Positions 14,654-22,100 of a stretch of 22,192 bases of DNA are shown piece after piece. Where the stretch lies: the NCBI GenBank assembly GCA_964575345.1, contig CAZNQD010000037.1:1-22192 (forward strand), in the 5' to 3' direction. Made by a program: the position numbers and the translations under genes. This DNA is from UBA1402 sp964575345. Its GTDB lineage: Bacteria > Bacteroidota > Bacteroidia > Bacteroidales > UBA1402. The notes below the pieces were generated by a model that worked only from the letters and a program-made list of their open reading frames with translations, was not told where the DNA came from and did no database searches. How positions within the stretch are numbered: position 1 is the stretch's first letter; every line of letters begins with the position of its first letter.

Positions 14654-16210
14654 ATGAAACAGCATTTTAAGCGATGGATAGCAGCTTTGCTGATCAGTCC
14701 TTTATTGATTTCCTGCCTCCGGACAGGCGAAACCGACCTTAGCCTGCAGGTAAACACACTTGATCCGGGCCTCACTGTTTCTGATCAGATGATTGGGCTC
14801 AGTTACGAAACCAGTACCCTGCTGCCCCGCCGGGGTGTTTACTATTTTGATCCGCAAAACACGGAGTTGTTGAACGTCTTTCGTACCCTCGGTATCAGAC
14901 ACCTCCGGCTGGGAGGAAACTCGGTAGACGAAGCAGGCATTCCTCAACCCGCCGAAGCCGACGTTCGTTCTTTTTTCGAATTTGCCAAAGCGGCAAACCT
15001 CAAAGTGATCTATTCTTTCCGGCTCAAAGAAGGAGATCCGGTTTACGCAAAAAACACAGCCCGCTTTATTCTGGACAATTACCCTGAACAACTCGAAAGT
15101 TTTGCCATCGGCAATGAGCCTTCCTATTACAAAGAGTACGAGCTCTATGTTTCCAGGTGGACAGCCATTCGCAATGCCATTTTGGAAAGCTGTCCCCAGG
15201 CCGTTTTCAGCGGGCCCGATCAGAACCCCGATGCAGAAAGGCTTAAACTGTTGGCCGATGATTTTGCACACGGACAAGGCCCTTTGGTTCAATTAAGCCA
15301 GCACAATTATCCTTTTGGCTGTTCTTACGTCAATTACAAAGAACACGATGTCAGTAAACTGATTCGGCGCGATACAACTTTGCGCAGGAACGATTTGCTC
15401 TCCGATTCTGCCTACAGCATTTACCGGGAAGTACGTGACGGTATGCTGGATGCCGTCAAAGGGAAAAAGCTCAGCTTCAGGCTTACAGAAACCAACAATT
15501 TATGGTACAGTGGCCTGGAAGGAGTCAGCGACCGTTATGTTTCGGCCTTATGGGGCCTGGATTACCTGCATTGGTGGTCTGCACAAGGTATTGCTGGTTT
15601 AAACTTCCACACCGGAGATTCCACCGGAGGAGCCATTGCCCTGCCCTGCCGTTACGCTGTCTTTGTCCGCTCAGACAAGGGCCTGGAGGCACGTCCTCTG
15701 GCCTATGGCATCAAAATGTTCGAACAAGGAGCCGCCGGTCAGGTTTTACCCTTGAAAATCAACTCGGGATCTGCTTCCCAATTGAGTATCTACGCTTATT
15801 TGAACGACGACAATGAGCTTCTGATTACATTAATAAATAAGAACAATCTACCCTCAGGTCCCTTCGAAACTACAAACCGGCTCTCTGATACTACGAACAA
15901 GAAAAACCATCTTCCTATTAACAATAAAGAAGAAAGGCCTCCCGTCCACAGCCGAACTGTCAGCATATCCTTTGACCGGGAATTTTCCGGGGCAGCCTTA
16001 TTAGAAATGAAGGCCAAAGACAACTACGTTGGCGCCCTCGCGACTGATATAAGCCTGGGCGAATCCGGTATCGATACCGGCGGAAAATGGAACGGAAAAT
16101 GGCAAAAAGTAAAAAAACCGGCCCTGCGCAAACAAGTAATTACAATTAAGCTGGCTCCGGCCAGTGCAGTGGTCTTAAAAATATCTAACATTACAAAAAT
16201 TTATAACTAA
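14654..16210 (+). CDS. GH79-like beta-glucuronidase-type glycoside hydrolase, lipoprotein
   Basis: A 518-residue lipoprotein with lipobox LLISC (Cys21). A clan GH-A barrel fills about residues 35-355. IRHLRLGGNSVD (81-92), the acid/base in FAIGNEPSYY (Glu155) and the nucleophile in RLTETNNLW (Glu279) match the heparanase/beta-glucuronidase family GH79 pattern. A C-terminal beta-sandwich (about 375-510) follows, with a hydrophilic Asn/Lys/Thr-rich stretch at about 398-432. The likely role is removal of uronic acid or related sugars from arabinogalactan or pectin side chains. The ATG at 14654 is chosen because a longer frame from 14528 would run through the promoter box and lack a signal peptide. 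The next gene starts 1 bp after its stop, so the two form an operon. Exact family is uncertain; GH30 or GH39 relatives are alternatives. Confidence 0.78.
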   Translation: MKQHFKRWIAALLISPLLISCLRTGETDLSLQVNTLDPGLTVSDQMIGLSYETSTLLPRRGVYYFDPQNTELLNVFRTLGIRHLRLGGNSVDEAGIPQPAEADVRSFFEFAKAANLKVIYSFRLKEGDPVYAKNTARFILDNYPEQLESFAIGNEPSYYKEYELYVSRWTAIRNAILESCPQAVFSGPDQNPDAERLKLLADDFAHGQGPLVQLSQHNYPFGCSYVNYKEHDVSKLIRRDTTLRRNDLLSDSAYSIYREVRDGMLDAVKGKKLSFRLTETNNLWYSGLEGVSDRYVSALWGLDYLHWWSAQGIAGLNFHTGDSTGGAIALPCRYAVFVRSDKGLEARPLAYGIKMFEQGAAGQVLPLKINSGSASQLSIYAYLNDDNELLITLINKNNLPSGPFETTNRLSDTTNKKNHLPINNKEERPPVHSRTVSISFDREFSGAALLEMKAKDNYVGALATDISLGESGIDTGGKWNGKWQKVKKPALRKQVITIKLAPASAVVLKISNITKIYN

Positions 16211-16211
16211 A

Positions 16212-17900
16212 ATGAAACTACCCTTCCTCCCCTTAAGTCTCTTTTTTTCCTTGCTGATGCTTTCCGGCCTGAACCCTGCTGAAATCCAGGCAAAAGAGCT
16301 TACCAAAGCCAAAAATACCCTTGTGCCCCAATACCGGCTTTTTGAAGCCTCGGTAAGTAATACTAAAGCCTACCAAAATCGTTTTACAGACGTTGAACTG
16401 TTAGTTAGCTATCAGTCTCCTTCGGGCCGCCGCCTTGAGTTTCGCGGATTCTTTGACGGCGACGGCGACGGCGGTGGCAATGCCCAGAGCGGTAAGATCT
16501 GGAAAATGCGTTTTATGCCCGACGAAACCGGCATCTGGCAATACGAATACCGCTGGAGCGACGACAGTCCGGGCGGCAAAGGCAGTTTCAGCTGCACGGC
16601 CGAAGGCGCCGGCAAAGGCGTACTTCAAGCCTACAAAGAGAATCCTCACTGGTTTGCCTACAACGGCACTGAACCCGTTTATTTAAAATCCTATTACGAA
16701 ACCGGCCACGGCTCTATAGGCCAGGACTTCGACTGGATCAGGGAACATGTTTACGGCCGCCTGATAGAACACGGTTACAACCATTTGCAGGTTAACTGGC
16801 TTTTATCGCTTTGCTGTTTTGGTCAATACTACAAAGACGGCCCCGAACCCGAATGCCCGGAACTGACCTTGTACGAACAAGGCAAAGCCTCTTCGACCAT
16901 GAACCTTGGCGTCTGGAAACGCATGGAACAACACCTGGGCTTTCTCAACAGCAAAGACGTGGGAGTGCATATGTTTTTGGGGGTTGACGGCAGCCGCAAC
17001 GATGGCCCGGCCTGGACTGCTCTCAGTGCAGAGGAAAAAGACTTTTATGTCCGCTACATGGTGGCCCGGCTGGCTCCTTACGCCAATCTGGCGGGCTGGA
17101 ATTACGTCTGGGAAGTACCCGGAGACCGCGAAGACCAGGAATTGGGCTTTGCCCGGCTAATCAGCCAATACGATATATTCAATCACCTGCGTACCTACGA
17201 AGATGAATTTCCGCGTGAACATCACTACACGCTGCCCGAATACACTTTTGCCGCTATCGAGAACCACCAGATAGCCGCTCCTCAAAAAAGTCTGGAACGC
17301 CATCTCTGGCGGGATGCCTGGACCCATCATATGGCCTGTCTGCTGGGCTATGCCGGCAAACCGGTCTTTATGAGCGAAGGCAATGCCTTGTGGAGACGCT
17401 ACTGGCACGAACGGACCGGAGCCACCCAGGACGACCTGCGCCGCTCTGCCTGGGCCTGTGCCACTGCCGGAGCCTCCTTTACCTGGAACGGCCACGCCAG
17501 CGAATACGAGCTCTACGCCTACGGACCCGAAGGCTTGCCCTTTAGCGAAGACAACGAATTCAAACTCTCTGAAAGATATGTAGACATTCTGACCAAGGTA
17601 CTGCGCAACGAAGTGGACTTCTATCGTATGCGACCTCACGACGAACTCCTGGCCAATCAACAAGCTTTACGGGTGTATGCCCTGTCTGAACCGGGACAAC
17701 AATACCTGGTATTTGCCCCGGATGGAGAAAACTTTGCCCTGCATCTCGAAGCCGGAACCTATAGCCGTTGCTGCTGGATAGACAGCAAAACCGGCGAAAA
17801 GCAGGCTTTGCCGCAAGTGCAAAACGCCGGCCCAGAGCAAGCCAAAGCTTTTACTCCGCCCAACAAGAATACCGACTGGGTGCTGGTGATCAGAAGATAA
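16212..17900 (+). CDS. DUF5060/DUF4038-type glycoside hydrolase, secreted
   Basis: A 562-residue exported protein. A signal peptide ends near IQAKEL. The N-terminal DUF5060 beta-sandwich (about 42-130) includes FRGFFDGDGDGGG and KMRFMPDETGIWQYEY. The central (beta/alpha)8 barrel resembles DUF4038 glycosidases: PVYLKSYYETG (155-165), the likely acid/base Glu301 in NYVWEVPGD and the likely nucleophile Glu389 in PVFMSEGN. A small C-terminal beta domain (about 475-562) resembles the putative collagen-binding domain that often ends such proteins. Catalytic assignments are inferred from motif position. The gene starts 1 bp after the GH79-like gene, so the two enzymes are probably made together and may act on the same side chain. 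It lacks a T9SS tail and a lipobox, so a periplasmic location is likely. Confidence 0.75.
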   Translation: MKLPFLPLSLFFSLLMLSGLNPAEIQAKELTKAKNTLVPQYRLFEASVSNTKAYQNRFTDVELLVSYQSPSGRRLEFRGFFDGDGDGGGNAQSGKIWKMRFMPDETGIWQYEYRWSDDSPGGKGSFSCTAEGAGKGVLQAYKENPHWFAYNGTEPVYLKSYYETGHGSIGQDFDWIREHVYGRLIEHGYNHLQVNWLLSLCCFGQYYKDGPEPECPELTLYEQGKASSTMNLGVWKRMEQHLGFLNSKDVGVHMFLGVDGSRNDGPAWTALSAEEKDFYVRYMVARLAPYANLAGWNYVWEVPGDREDQELGFARLISQYDIFNHLRTYEDEFPREHHYTLPEYTFAAIENHQIAAPQKSLERHLWRDAWTHHMACLLGYAGKPVFMSEGNALWRRYWHERTGATQDDLRRSAWACATAGASFTWNGHASEYELYAYGPEGLPFSEDNEFKLSERYVDILTKVLRNEVDFYRMRPHDELLANQQALRVYALSEPGQQYLVFAPDGENFALHLEAGTYSRCCWIDSKTGEKQALPQVQNAGPEQAKAFTPPNKNTDWVLVIRR

Positions 17901-17925
17901 AACTTCCCTATCGATACTAAAAACG

Positions 17926-17980
17926 GATTTTCCTTTTACCGGGGGATCTTACCGGGAGCTCTTCCGGGAGCTCTTACGGG
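17926..17980. repeat. 55-bp sequence, left copy, ending at the assembly gap
   Basis: Bases 17926-17980 are identical over 55 bp to 18081-18135 on the other side of the N run. It contains two full 12-13 bp GGGRGMTCTT-type units (17941-17953 and 17954-17965) and part of a third. Confidence 0.9.
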
Positions 17981-18080
17981 NNNNNNNNNNNNNNNNNNNN
18001 NNNNNNNNNNNNNNNNNNNNNNNNNNNNNNNNNNNNNNNNNNNNNNNNNNNNNNNNNNNNNNNNNNNNNNNNNNNNNNNN
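17981..18080. other. Assembly gap of exactly 100 N
   Basis: A run of 100 N is the usual placeholder for a scaffold gap of unknown size. Both flanks carry the same 55 bp, so the two contigs may simply overlap, or a longer repeat array may have collapsed here. Confidence 0.97.
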
Positions 18081-18135
18081 GATTTTCCTTTTACCGGGGG
18101 ATCTTACCGGGAGCTCTTCCGGGAGCTCTTACGGG
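18081..18135. repeat. 55-bp sequence, right copy, starting at the assembly gap
   Basis: Exact copy of 17926-17980, beginning at the first base after the N run and continuing into further repeat units. Confidence 0.9.
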
Positions 18136-18170
18136 GGATCTTACGGGGGATCTTACCGGGAGCTTTTACC
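18096..18170. repeat. Array of six 12-13 bp GGG-rich units between convergent genes
   Basis: Six head-to-tail units of two kinds: GGGGGATCTTAC(C) at 18096, 18133 and 18145, and GGGAGCTCTTMC or GGGAGCTTTTACC at 18109, 18121 and 18158. The last unit covers the stop codon of the aldo/keto reductase and part of its last codon. GAGCTC repeats at 18111 and 18123 can pair with each other. The array sits between two convergent genes, so a role in transcription ending is possible. Confidence 0.85.
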
Positions 18171-19155
18171 AAGCTTCGTTGGCGATTAAAGGCCAAATCC
18201 TGTCTTGGTAGATGCTGCGAATTCCCTGCATTTGTTCCTCTGTCAGGGCAGGTAATTCCATGGCCTGCACGTTAGACTGCAGCTGCTCGGGTCTGGAGGC
18301 CCCGGGAATTACTGTGCTAACCTGGCTGAACATCAGAATCCATCTGAGTGCAAGAGCTGACAAGGAAGATTCGGCAGGAAATAATTTTTTGATTTCCTCC
18401 ACAGCGGCCAGACCCCGGGCGTAATCCACTCCGGAGAAAGTTTCTCCCTTGTCGAAGGCTTCTCCATGGCGGTTGAAAGTACGATGGTCGTCCTTGCCGA
18501 AACTGGTATCAGCCGTGTATTTCCCTGTGAGTAAGCCGCTGGCCAGGGGCACCCGCACAATGATGCCGACATCTCTTTTGGCCGCAGAGGCAAAGAAATC
18601 CTCTGCCGGACGCTGTCTGAACATGTTGAAAATGATCTGTACACTGCAGACATTGTCGTATTCTATGGCTTTTAAGGCCTCTTCCACCCTTTCGACACTG
18701 ACCCCCAAATGCCTGATCTTGCCTTCTTTTTTGAGCGTATCAAATAAGGCAAAAATCTCCGGACGATCGTAAGTCTCGGTAGGCGGGCAATGCAGCTGAA
18801 TCAGGTCGATGGTTTCCAGTCCCATGTTGCGCAGGCTGTCTTCGACAAATTTGCGCAAGACATCTACCTGATACGAAGCATCCACGTGAGGATTTAATTT
18901 ACGTCCGCATTTGGTAGCAACATAAATACTTTCGCTGCGGGAACGCAAGAGCCTGCCCACAGCCTTTTCGCTCTCTCCCTCTCCGTAAACATCGGCCGTA
19001 TCAATAAAATTGATACCCATGTCAACAGCCTTATTCAAAATGGCATCGGCATTGCTGTGGCTAAAGGGGCTGCCCCATTTACCACCTACCTGCCAGGTGC
19101 CCAGGCTTATTTCGGACAGTTCAAATCCGGTTTTTCCTAATCTTCGTTTATTCAT
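18166..19155 (-). CDS. Aldo/keto reductase
   Basis: A 329-residue cytosolic NADPH-dependent oxidoreductase with the (beta/alpha)8 AKR fold. The catalytic tetrad is complete: Asp52 and Tyr57 in NFIDTADVYGEG, Lys82 in VATKCGR and His122 in LIQLHCPP. The cofactor site shows GVSVERVEEA and the C-terminal STVIPGASRPEQLQSN. It is close to the general bacterial AKR group that includes IolS-like proteins; the substrate is unknown, though sugar or aldehyde reduction would suit the glycosidase neighbourhood. The ATG at 19155 is chosen; a GTG seven codons upstream opens the frame. Its stop codon lies in the last unit of the intergenic repeat array. I see no clear promoter box upstream. Confidence 0.9.
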   Translation of the reverse strand: MNKRRLGKTGFELSEISLGTWQVGGKWGSPFSHSNADAILNKAVDMGINFIDTADVYGEGESEKAVGRLLRSRSESIYVATKCGRKLNPHVDASYQVDVLRKFVEDSLRNMGLETIDLIQLHCPPTETYDRPEIFALFDTLKKEGKIRHLGVSVERVEEALKAIEYDNVCSVQIIFNMFRQRPAEDFFASAAKRDVGIIVRVPLASGLLTGKYTADTSFGKDDHRTFNRHGEAFDKGETFSGVDYARGLAAVEEIKKLFPAESSLSALALRWILMFSQVSTVIPGASRPEQLQSNVQAMELPALTEEQMQGIRSIYQDRIWPLIANEAW

Positions 19156-19188
19156 TGCGTCATTATTTTTATACACTTCAATTTTTAA

Positions 19189-19257
19189 TTATTCTCCCCT
19201 TCTGCCAAGTATTTTCAAGCTCAGCACAAACAAGGCCAGTTGATCATTGATTTCCAT
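19189..19257 (-). pseudogene. Short ORF, possible relic of a Crp/Fnr-type regulator
   Basis: A 22-codon ORF from ATG 19257 (EINDQLALFVLSLKILGRRG, then a Glu and TAA) in the gap between hcp and the aldo/keto reductase. The stretch resembles the dimer helix of Crp/Fnr proteins, where a pattern like RlAaFLLsLskRfGaRG is common. Such regulators (HcpR) often lie beside hcp. The match is short and by eye, so it may be chance. Confidence 0.2.
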
Positions 19258-19302
19258 AAGATATCCGCTCAGGGCTGAAAAGCTTAATACTCCAGAGTGT
19301 TA

Positions 19303-20490
19303 CTACGCCAGGTCAAAAAGCTTCAAATCTTCTTCAACTGTTTTGATCGTTTGAACACCAAATAATTCTTGCACAGTTTTCAACAAGTTCGGTGTCAGCC
19401 AGGCCGGCAAAGTGGGACCCACATGGGTATTTTTAAAACCAAGATACAACAGGGACAGGTGTACAATAATGGCTTTTTGTTCGTACCAGGCAATATTAAA
19501 TACTATGGGCAATTGATTGATGTCGTCCAGTTTGAGAATCTCTTTCAATTTAAGCGCCACAAAAGCCCAGGAATAACTGTCGTTGCACTGACCGGCATCC
19601 AGAACTCTGGGGATTCCGTTTATATCGCCCAACTTCAGTTTGTTGTAACGGTATTTGGCACAGCCCGAAGTCAGGATCACCGTATCTTTGGGCAATTGCC
19701 GGGCAAATTCAGTATAATATTCGCGGCTTTTTTGACGAGCATCACAGCCGGACATTACTACCATTTTTTTAATGGCTCCGGCATTGACAGCAGACAGAAT
19801 CTGATCAGCCAGGGCAAGCACCTGATTGTGGGCAAAACCAATAGTAATTTCGCCTTGCTCAATTTCGGAGGGCGCTTGACATTTTTTGGCCAGGGCAATG
19901 ATTTCCGAGAAATCTTTCTGTCCATTGGGCAAAGTTTTGTCTATGCGCTTCCATTCGGGCATACCTGTGGCTCCGGTAGTAAAAACCCTGTCGTTGTAGG
20001 TAGAAGACTTACGGGGTGGCACCAGGCAATTGGTCGTAAAGAGTATGGGGCCGTTAAAACTCTCGAATTCTTCCGTCTGGCGATGCCAGGCGTTGCCGTA
20101 ATTTCCAACCAGATGCGGGTATTTTTTAAATTTGGGATAGGCATTGGCCGGCAACATTTCCGAGTGAGTGTACACATCTACACCTTGCCCCTGGCTTTGA
20201 ATAAGCAATTGCTCCAGATCTTTCAAATCATGACCGCTGATTAATATGCCGGGATTCTTGCCAACCCCTATGTTGACTTGGGTGATTTCGGGATTTCCAA
20301 AACTCGAAGTGTTAGCCTTGTCGAGCAGGGCCATAGCCTTGACACCGTGTTCACCGGTTTTCAATACCCAATTGAAAGCCTCTTCCAATGTGATTCTTTT
20401 TGAAATCATCAGCAGGCTTGCTTCCATAAAAGAATAAATTGCCTGGTCCTCGTAGCCCAGATTAAAAGCATGTTCCACATAAGCAGCCAT
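19303..20490 (-). CDS. Hcp C-terminal fragment, hybrid-cluster domains (395 aa)
   Basis: This 395-residue piece opens with an ATG directly after the TGA, in the same frame. It holds the hybrid-cluster ligands in SGHDLKD, THSEMLP, TTNCLVPP, MSGCDAR, TSGCAKY, AGQCND and WYEQKA. If translation reinitiates at this ATG, it could be made on its own, but I see no ribosome-binding site before it. Without the N-terminal cluster domain it would not be a normal Hcp. Confidence 0.6.
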   Translation of the reverse strand: MAAYVEHAFNLGYEDQAIYSFMEASLLMISKRITLEEAFNWVLKTGEHGVKAMALLDKANTSSFGNPEITQVNIGVGKNPGILISGHDLKDLEQLLIQSQGQGVDVYTHSEMLPANAYPKFKKYPHLVGNYGNAWHRQTEEFESFNGPILFTTNCLVPPRKSSTYNDRVFTTGATGMPEWKRIDKTLPNGQKDFSEIIALAKKCQAPSEIEQGEITIGFAHNQVLALADQILSAVNAGAIKKMVVMSGCDARQKSREYYTEFARQLPKDTVILTSGCAKYRYNKLKLGDINGIPRVLDAGQCNDSYSWAFVALKLKEILKLDDINQLPIVFNIAWYEQKAIIVHLSLLYLGFKNTHVGPTLPAWLTPNLLKTVQELFGVQTIKTVEEDLKLFDLA

Positions 20491-20493
20491 TCA
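20491..20493 (-). other. In-frame TGA inside hcp
   Basis: The minus strand reads ATC AAA TGA ATG GCT GCT. Homologues have Lys-Gly-Met/Ile/Thr-Ala-Ala-Tyr here, so TGA replaces a glycine codon (GGA with one changed base). Confidence 0.85.
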
Positions 20494-20940
20494 TTTGATG
20501 CCAAACAGCACATACTGCTTGAGGCCACGAATGTCTTCGTTGCTGTCGTAGCTTAGTGTACTGACTTCTTTGTCTTTTTCAGTAAAATCAGCCTCAGCCT
20601 GAGGATTCCAATTAAGCGAGGGATGTTGCTCTTTGATCATAACGATAGATTGCAATTTATCGCGATAACGCAAAGTGTCTTTTATTGCCTGCATTATTAT
20701 CTGATCATCAAAATTGGCATTGGTGATGGTCATAAACAGACAATTGGTGATGTGCTTGCTTTCGGCATTCGTGTCCATCCCCTGCATTCTGGCTTCTATC
20801 GTCAAAAGAGACAAGCCCTGGCAGGCAAAAATCAACAAATCCTGCAGATTGGAACATTCTTCCGTTTTTCCGCAAACTCCTTTTATAGTACAACCTGTAT
20901 TTTTGGCTGTTTCCTGACATTGATTACAAAACATACTCAT
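20491..20940 (-). CDS. Hcp N-terminal fragment, Fe-S cluster domain (149 aa)
   Basis: The piece before the TGA carries FCNQCQETAKNTGCTIKGVC, the CX2CX8CX5C motif of class I Hcp, which binds the proximal cluster. From the second Met (ATG at 20934) the cysteines are at 3, 6, 15 and 21, as in Desulfovibrio Hcp; from the first (20940) each is two higher. The frame is open back to 21036, but that extension would overlap the promoter box and arsB. It ends YVLFGIK, one residue short of the conserved Gly. Confidence 0.65.
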   Translation of the reverse strand: MSMFCNQCQETAKNTGCTIKGVCGKTEECSNLQDLLIFACQGLSLLTIEARMQGMDTNAESKHITNCLFMTITNANFDDQIIMQAIKDTLRYRDKLQSIVMIKEQHPSLNWNPQAEADFTEKDKEVSTLSYDSNEDIRGLKQYVLFGIK

Positions 20941-20953
20941 ATTGATAAAAAAG

Positions 20954-20986
20954 CAAATATAAGAATTAAGGCCTGATTTTGGCAAA
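20954..20986 (-). promoter_or_regulatory. Bacteroidota-type promoter of hcp
   Basis: On the minus strand TATATTTG (20961 to 20954) matches TAnnTTTG, with TTTG 21 nt upstream (20986 to 20983). It ends 13 nt before the ATG at 20940, so the leader is very short. It sits in the 55-bp gap after arsB, so hcp likely has its own transcript. Confidence 0.65.
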
Positions 20987-20995
20987 AAAGCCTCC

Positions 20996-22042
20996 TCAGT
21001 TTGTATTGATAAACTTCGATTTTGTTTTGTTGGCAATCCCTACCAGTGTGAGCATCACCGGCACTTCTACCAGCACACCCACTACCGTGGCCAGGGTCGC
21101 ACCGGAATTCAGTCCGAACAGCACGATGGCCACAGCCACCGAAAGTTCAAAAAAATTGCTGGCGCCTATCAAAGCTGCCGGTGCGGCAATGTTGTGAGGC
21201 AACTTCGACTTGAAAGCCCAGCCGTAGGCGATAAAGAAGATCAGGAATGTTTGAATAATCAGGGGAACTGCAATCAGGAGAATATTCCCGGGTTTATTGA
21301 GTATGATTTCTCCCTGAAACGAAAAAATAATAATCAGGGTCAACAACAATCCCGAAATGGTGGTACCGGTAAATTTCTTCAGGAAAACTTTCTCAAAGAA
21401 TTCCTGGCCTTTCTGGCGTATGACAAGGCGACGGGTAATCAGGGCCGAAACCAAAGGAATGACTACAAACAACACCACCGAGAGCAAGAGTGTATTCCAG
21501 GGTATGGCGATACCGCTCACACCCAATAAAAAACCAACAATGGGCAAAAAAGCGACCAAAATAATTAAATCGTTGATGGCCACCTGAACCAGAGTATAAG
21601 CAGGATTACCTTTGGTAAGATGGCTCCAGACAAAGACCATGGCAGTACAGGGAGCAGCTCCCAGCAAAACCGCACCGGCCAGGTATTCTTTGGCCAAATC
21701 GGCAGGAATCAGGGCTTTGAATACCACAAAGAAAAACAGCCAGGCAATGCCAAACATAGAAAAAGGCTTGATGAGCCAGTTAACCACCAAAGTAACAGTC
21801 AGCCCTTTGGGCATTTTCAGGGCCTGAACTATGCTTCCGAAATCGATTTTCAACATCATGGGGAAAATCATAATCCAAATCAGGACAGCTATGGGAATGG
21901 AGACATTGGCGTATTCCAGCTTGCCCAGGGTCTCTGGCAGCAGGGGCAGCCATTTGCCAATGGCGATGCCGGCCACAATACACAAGGCAACCCACAAACT
22001 CAGGAAACGGTCAAAAAACGATAGGCCCTGTACTTTGCTCAT
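20996..22042 (-). CDS. arsB: ACR3-family arsenite efflux permease
   Basis: A 348-residue inner-membrane protein that exports arsenite (and often antimonite) using the proton gradient. About ten hydrophobic helices span residues 12-335. The conserved transport cysteine is in GAAPCTAMVFVWS (Cys132) and the conserved glutamate in LVEVPVM (Glu326). IPIAVLIWIMIFPMMLKIDF (49-68) and GASNFFELSVAVAI (293-306) are ACR3 hallmarks, which separates it from the unrelated ArsB of the 12-helix type. Length fits ACR3. It lies 57 bp after the probable arsM end on the same strand and shows no own promoter box, so the two are likely cotranscribed. The alternative gene name is acr3. Confidence 0.93.
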   Translation of the reverse strand: MSKVQGLSFFDRFLSLWVALCIVAGIAIGKWLPLLPETLGKLEYANVSIPIAVLIWIMIFPMMLKIDFGSIVQALKMPKGLTVTLVVNWLIKPFSMFGIAWLFFFVVFKALIPADLAKEYLAGAVLLGAAPCTAMVFVWSHLTKGNPAYTLVQVAINDLIILVAFLPIVGFLLGVSGIAIPWNTLLLSVVLFVVIPLVSALITRRLVIRQKGQEFFEKVFLKKFTGTTISGLLLTLIIIFSFQGEIILNKPGNILLIAVPLIIQTFLIFFIAYGWAFKSKLPHNIAAPAALIGASNFFELSVAVAIVLFGLNSGATLATVVGVLVEVPVMLTLVGIANKTKSKFINTN

Positions 22043-22057
22043 TGTTGATTACAATTT

Positions 22058-22100
22058 AAAATGGATTCTTCGATTTTTGCAAAATGGATTCTTCGATCTT
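22058..22100. repeat. 20-bp direct repeat between arsM and arsB
   Basis: AAAATGGATTCTTCGATTTT at 22058-22077 recurs at 22081-22100 with one mismatch, a 23-bp period. It fills most of the gap just before the arsB start and touches the arsM stop codon. It may be a simple duplication, or a paired site for a regulator; nothing in it decides. Confidence 0.8.

Larger units (their letters stand above)
19303..20940 (-). pseudogene. hcp: Hybrid cluster protein (hydroxylamine reductase) split by an in-frame TGA
   Basis: Read through one TGA at 20493-20491, this is a complete class I Hcp of 545 codons, near the usual 550. Hcp carries an iron-sulfur cluster plus a hybrid Fe-S-O cluster and acts on NO or hydroxylamine in nitrosative stress. 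All hybrid-cluster ligands are present: His237, Glu261, Cys305, Cys399, Cys427, Cys452 and Glu487. Each is exactly 7 lower than the Desulfovibrio vulgaris residue I recall (244, 268, 312, 406, 434, 459, 494), so no indel lies among them. The stop falls in the conserved GLKG-MAAY stretch, where GGA (Gly) to TGA is a one-base change. It could be a fresh nonsense mutation, a sequencing error, or a gene made as two pieces. Confidence 0.8.

Noticed and set aside
16441..16490. GACGGC triplet-like run as a functional repeat
   Set aside because: It simply encodes the Asp/Gly-rich loop common in DUF5060 domains.
17926..18170. CRISPR array
   Set aside because: The units are 12-13 bp, adjoin without spacers, and no cas gene is present.
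20491..20493. TGA read as glycine by a variant genetic code, or as selenocysteine
   Set aside because: TGA ends other genes here (FetA, the 62-aa protein) and all other long genes have no internal TGA. The site corresponds to Gly, and I see no selenocysteine context.
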